Position numbers and translations under genes: made by a program. Shown here piece after piece: positions 61,266 through 64,000 of a DNA stretch of 64,000 nucleotides (position 1 is the first letter of the stretch; every line of letters starts with the position of its first letter). Source of the DNA: Osmia lignaria lignaria. Taxonomy: Eukaryota > Arthropoda > Insecta > Hymenoptera > Megachilidae. The notes under the pieces are model-generated. The model saw only the letters and a list, made by a program, of their open reading frames with translations, was not told the origin of the DNA and searched no databases. Location: positions 4,776,501-4,840,500 of the forward strand of contig NC_135045.1 of NCBI RefSeq assembly GCF_051020975.1, written 5' to 3'.

Positions 61266-61526
61266 CTTCCACGACACCTTTCGCATCGAGTGTCTTGCCA
61301 TAATGTTTGCCAAACTTTCTTAACTGGCCGGAAGAGGTGCAGTATACTTGAAAGCCAGTTATACAGAAACCGTAAGTGCGTTTTGACTCGGCGTACTTCA
61401 ATTCTTCCTTTGCCTTCTTCTCGGAACTGGCTAAAGGATCCCACGTTCGTTTCCCTATCTTTATGTCCATCACGCACGGTTCTGCCATACCATCGGTAAT
61501 GTCTTTCAGGGTAAGGAATGTTATTC
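61266..61526 (-). CDS. IPMK exon 3 (catalytic PxxxDxKxG motif)
   Basis: Encodes residues 116-201. LTLKDITDGMAEPCVMDIKIG contains PCVMDIKIG (residues 131-139), the PxxxDxKxG inositol-phosphate-binding signature of the IP-kinase family, followed by WDPLASSEK, TYGFCITGFQVY and HYGKTL, all in the order of human IPMK. Acceptor AATTTTAG ending at 61527; donor GTATAT after the G at 61266. An upstream Met codon in the exon is internal, not a start. Confidence 0.95.
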
Positions 61527-61731
61527 CTAAAATTGAAAAGAAAAATTAATCATTAGGTATTTATGAATGACTAACAAAGGCAATAATTTCAAAATAAGAT
61601 ATATCTGGACCCCAGCACCGGAATGTATTTTCGAAAAAATCATTTTTCAATCAAATGGACTTTATACATTCTGACTCTCGAATTCAGATACAGTTTTTAT
61701 TAGAAACGTGGTAAAACTTTAATGTTCTTAC
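61527..61731 (-). other. IPMK intron 2 (205 bp)
   Basis: Donor GTAAGA, acceptor AATTTTAG, phase 1. Carries the second copy of the ATATATCTGGACC repeat (61599-61660) also found at 19975. Confidence 0.85.
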
Positions 61732-61908
61732 GTCTGCCAAAAACTTGGAAATCTGTCGTGCCGTAATATCTTGGAACGTAGTTTCTTAATTGTAGCAGCA
61801 TAGGATCTTGGGACACTTGTAAATTTTCATAGAATGCAATTTCTCTTTTACCAAGCATCGGCTTCACGACGGGTTTAAATACACGGCCATCCGACCTTCG
61901 TAACATAC
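61732..61908 (-). CDS. IPMK exon 2 (ATP-binding N-lobe)
   Basis: Encodes residues 57-114, completing a Gly codon at its start and leaving C of an Arg codon at its end. DGRVFKPVVKP contains the Lys (residue 67) that aligns with the ATP-contacting Lys of human IPMK; GKREIAFYENL and LRNYVPRYYGT match the conserved REL-FY and L-YLPKYYG blocks. Acceptor TATTGCAG, donor GTAAGA. Confidence 0.95.
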
Positions 61909-62902
61909 CTGCAATATTTTAAACAATCAATTTTTTACAATATTGAATATTTTAAATAATGAATTTAGAAACATACGCACTCGATTTGATGAGATATAAA
62001 AGTATCACAAAACTGTACCTATAATTTATCAATTTAAAGCTTAATGTTTCGTAAAAATGATCGGATAAAGGTTTTGTCAATAATTTTAATATAAAATGGA
62101 TGGTTCTTTGTTGAAACAAACAATGGATCAATCAATTCATAGCTTATCGTTATTATAATCCATTAGCAAATATTCAATTTCGAGATGTGTGAGAATATTA
62201 TGAAAAACGATTTGTAGATTTTTCAGGGTAAAACAAATCAATAATTTCTTTATCAATTAGATATTCATTAATCGACACTGCTAAGCTGTAAATTGATTGA
62301 TCCATCGTTTGTTTCAACATAGAACCAGCTATTCTAAATTAAGAATATTAATAAAATATTTAAATACATAGTAAATTTTATAACATTTGAAACTTTAAAT
62401 TGATATGCCATAAATACTATTGTGCAACACTTTTATACGTCATCACGTCATTCTCGACTTTCTATGTTTCGAAATCCTGAAATTAATATGCAACAATCTA
62501 ATAAATGAATTAAGCTAATTTGACCTTTGACCAATAGTTACAGGAAACTGTTACGTAAACATAAATGCAACAATGCTTTATCGAAAATTTATAGCAAAAT
62601 ATACTACTATAACCGACAATGTTTAACTAATTTGTATGTTTGAACTACGTTTACTATTCATAAATCAGTTCCTGTGTTGTACTCACGTGTGCACAACGAA
62701 AGTAAATTCGATTTTAGTTTCTAATTGTAACTAAATAATGATTTAAAAAATCATCTGATTTGAAAGGGTTAACAATAGGTGTTAATCGAATTTTATTATA
62801 CATATAAAAAAAAAATCGTATATCTATATTTTCGATGAAATTATTGACTACGGTGATGTTTTTCTGTAACTATTTCAATACTTGATTTCATTGGACGCTT
62901 AC
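61909..62902 (-). other. IPMK intron 1 (994 bp)
   Basis: Donor GTAAGC, acceptor TATTGCAG, phase 1. Contains a strong foldback repeat (62102-62326) and a lone AAAGGGTTAA end (62763-62772). Confidence 0.85.
62102..62326. repeat. Foldback repeat: 45-bp inverted arms
   Basis: The arms at 62102-62146 and 62282-62326 are inverted copies with 41 of 45 bases matching (core TGAAACAAACAATGGATCAA), separated by 135 bp. Weaker outward pairing continues, with ATCAATTTAAAGCTTAATG at about 62029 against the inverse of AACTTTAAATTGATATG at 62389, so the whole element may span about 62020-62470. Related sequence occurs at 37130-37215 and 42005-42060. Confidence 0.85.
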
Positions 62903-63068
62903 CAATCATCTGTCGTTCATCGTCGAACGGATGTCCGGACACCCGGGATTCCAATGGACTTATTCCAACAGGAAGTCCACGATCGGACGGAATTTCAGCT
63001 ACCTCCGTATTCGAAGGCTTATCGAGATGACTTAAAGTTTTATCAGTCTGAGATTCTACGGTCGTCAT
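62903..63068 (-). CDS. Inositol polyphosphate multikinase, exon 1 (start)
   Basis: IPMK is a soluble kinase of the nucleus and cytosol that adds phosphate at the 3 and 6 positions of Ins(1,4,5)P3 and at InsP4, feeding InsP5/InsP6 synthesis; the Drosophila orthologue is Ipk2. This exon encodes residues 1-55 and the first base of Gly56: a hydrophilic N-terminus (MTTVESQTDKTLSHLDKPSN and on) leading to SGHPFDDERQMIG, which aligns with the QVAGH...VG segment at the start of the human kinase domain. The Met at 63066-63068 is chosen as the only one upstream of the domain in frame before the donor GTAAGC. Spliced coding length is 1293 bases, 430 residues, close to human IPMK (416). The gene has all catalytic motifs and no break. 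It faces the glypican gene tail to tail. Confidence 0.9.
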
Positions 63069-63092
63069 TGTTGCTGTACTGAGCGGTACGCG

Positions 63093-63112
63093 TTAATTAC
63101 TTCAGTAATTAA
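63093..63112. promoter_or_regulatory. Perfect palindrome with paired TAATTA sites
   Basis: TTAATTACT, TC, AGTAATTAA: 9-bp arms with a 2-bp spacer, 25 to 44 bases upstream of the IPMK start codon. Each arm contains TAATTA, the core homeodomain binding site. In the transcript the same bases would make a hairpin just ahead of the start codon if the 5' UTR extends this far. Function is inference. Confidence 0.4.
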
Positions 63113-63282
63113 TGAGCGTTGCACGATTCGCAAAGATCTTATCTTCGCTATAAAATCCACCTTTCCCACCACCGATTAAACATGGAAGATTATTTGATTT
63201 ATTTTCGGCCGTTTTGTTCTGCCTGTAAAGACAAAATTCAGTTAATGAGGAAACTCAATGAATTGGACATCTTATTGCCTAC

Positions 63283-63449
63283 TTGTACGTTCAGGGTGTC
63301 CAGGTTAATTTTTTACCATAATTTTTTAAACACTGAGAATAGAAAAATATTGTTCATATGCAAATTGTACGTTCAAGGTGTCCAGGTTAATTTTTTACCA
63401 TCATTTTTTAAACTCTGAGAATAGAAAACTATTGTTCATACGCAAATTG
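63283..63449. repeat. 82-bp tandem duplication
   Basis: Two copies, 63283-63364 and 63365-63446, share GTGTCCAGGTTAATTTTTTA and CTGAGAATAGAAAA with only a few differences; TGTACG begins a third. Each copy contains a CARGGTGTCC motif (63292 and 63374), so the duplication may involve a transposon end. Confidence 0.9.
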
Positions 63450-64000
63450 TACGATACGAAGAGGGAAATTTATTAATAGAAATAAATGTTCTTTTTTTTT
63501 TTTTTATTTAATATTATTACATTAGAACATACAGAAGTCAAGTTCGCTTTTTTAAATGCAATTATACGGGGTGTCCTATGAAAGTGGACTAAGCTATAGG
63601 TCTAAAATGCTAGAAGATGGTGAAAGATATCATGCAAAATTAAATGGCGTGAAGGAGCTTGATGTATTCGTCGCTTCCGGAAGTGCAGGCGTTCCAAGGA
63701 TTCTAATGTCATCGTCACTTTTTTAAATGGAACTATATTCTTTTCTATATGTCAATCGAAGCGTATTTTTATTCCTCGCAAAAAAGTATTAAGGTACTCG
63801 AGTCGAAAAATCATTAATTCGAAAGATATCTTAAGGAGAGACCACCAGGTTCTCCTTATCTTTCTCTACGATATTTTTCGACCTAATCAATTTACTTGGA
63901 TAATTTTTAATAGAAAATACCAAGATGCAGTGATTGACGTCAAAAGAAGCACAAAATTCAGAAAAACAATTTTTCAAATTGGAAATGTCTTAATATTTTT

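Larger units (their letters stand above)
63069..64000. other. IPMK upstream region
   Basis: Expected to hold the IPMK 5' UTR and promoter on the - strand; no TATA or initiator could be assigned. Contains a 20-bp palindrome at 63093-63112, an 82-bp tandem duplication at 63283-63449 and CAGGGTGTCC-like motifs at 63292, 63374 and 63567. A 99-codon + frame (63119-63418) runs into the tandem repeat and is unrecognised. Confidence 0.5.

Noticed and set aside
61094..61477. 127-codon - strand frame opposite IPMK exon 3
   Set aside because: Out-of-frame shadow of the conserved IPMK exon on the same strand.
63119..63418. 99-codon + frame as a divergent gene next to IPMK
   Set aside because: The second half runs through the 82-bp tandem repeat, and there is no recognisable domain.
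1..64000. CRISPR arrays, operons, phage or bacterial defence genes
   Set aside because: Sequence has spliced animal genes; no regularly spaced identical repeats with unique spacers and no prokaryotic gene organisation.

Overview
This window is eukaryotic nuclear DNA, about two-thirds A+T by eye. It has split genes with GT-AG introns of up to 24 kb, CpG-containing G+C islands scattered through AT-rich DNA, and many small inverted-repeat elements. The proteins are animal, and the sequence looks like an insect, most probably a bee or other hymenopteran. The species call is inference; no bacterial, phage, CRISPR or operon-like system is present.

Only two protein-coding genes can be supported. 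On the + strand are the last four exons of a glypican of the dally/GPC3-GPC5 type (18136-18416, 42357-42501, 45498-45708, 46531-46640). They encode the last cysteines of the core, the stalk with two Ser-Gly heparan-sulphate attachment clusters, and a short terminal exon with the GPI-anchor signal. The 5' exons lie upstream of the window, so bases 1-18135 are probably intron. On the - strand is a complete four-exon inositol polyphosphate multikinase (IPMK, Drosophila Ipk2), 63068 down to 60313, predicted 430 residues, with all splice junctions in phase. The two genes converge, with stop codons 13.7 kb apart.

Most of the rest is intron or intergenic DNA holding repeats. The clearest are: (a) elements bounded by TTAA with ends like TTAACCCTTT, as expected of non-autonomous piggyBac-type transposons, including a 180-bp element inside the last dally intron and a 130-bp element in its probable 3' UTR; (b) TA-flanked elements with CAGTRTCGAGCA ends, and a second type with CAGTAGA ends, of which one copy is also in the last dally intron; (c) a foldback repeat in IPMK intron 1; (d) tandem repeats of 82, 59 and about 48 bp; (e) a cluster of GACGAGTTAACTCGTC palindromes; (f) a recurring CAGGGTGTCC-like motif.

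I found no new enzymatic or defence system. The most useful observations are the 36-residue dally GPI exon, which is easily missed, the TTAA-element families (one of which carries an internal palindrome made of nuclear-receptor-like half sites), the foldback in IPMK, and a perfect homeodomain-type palindrome just upstream of the IPMK start codon.
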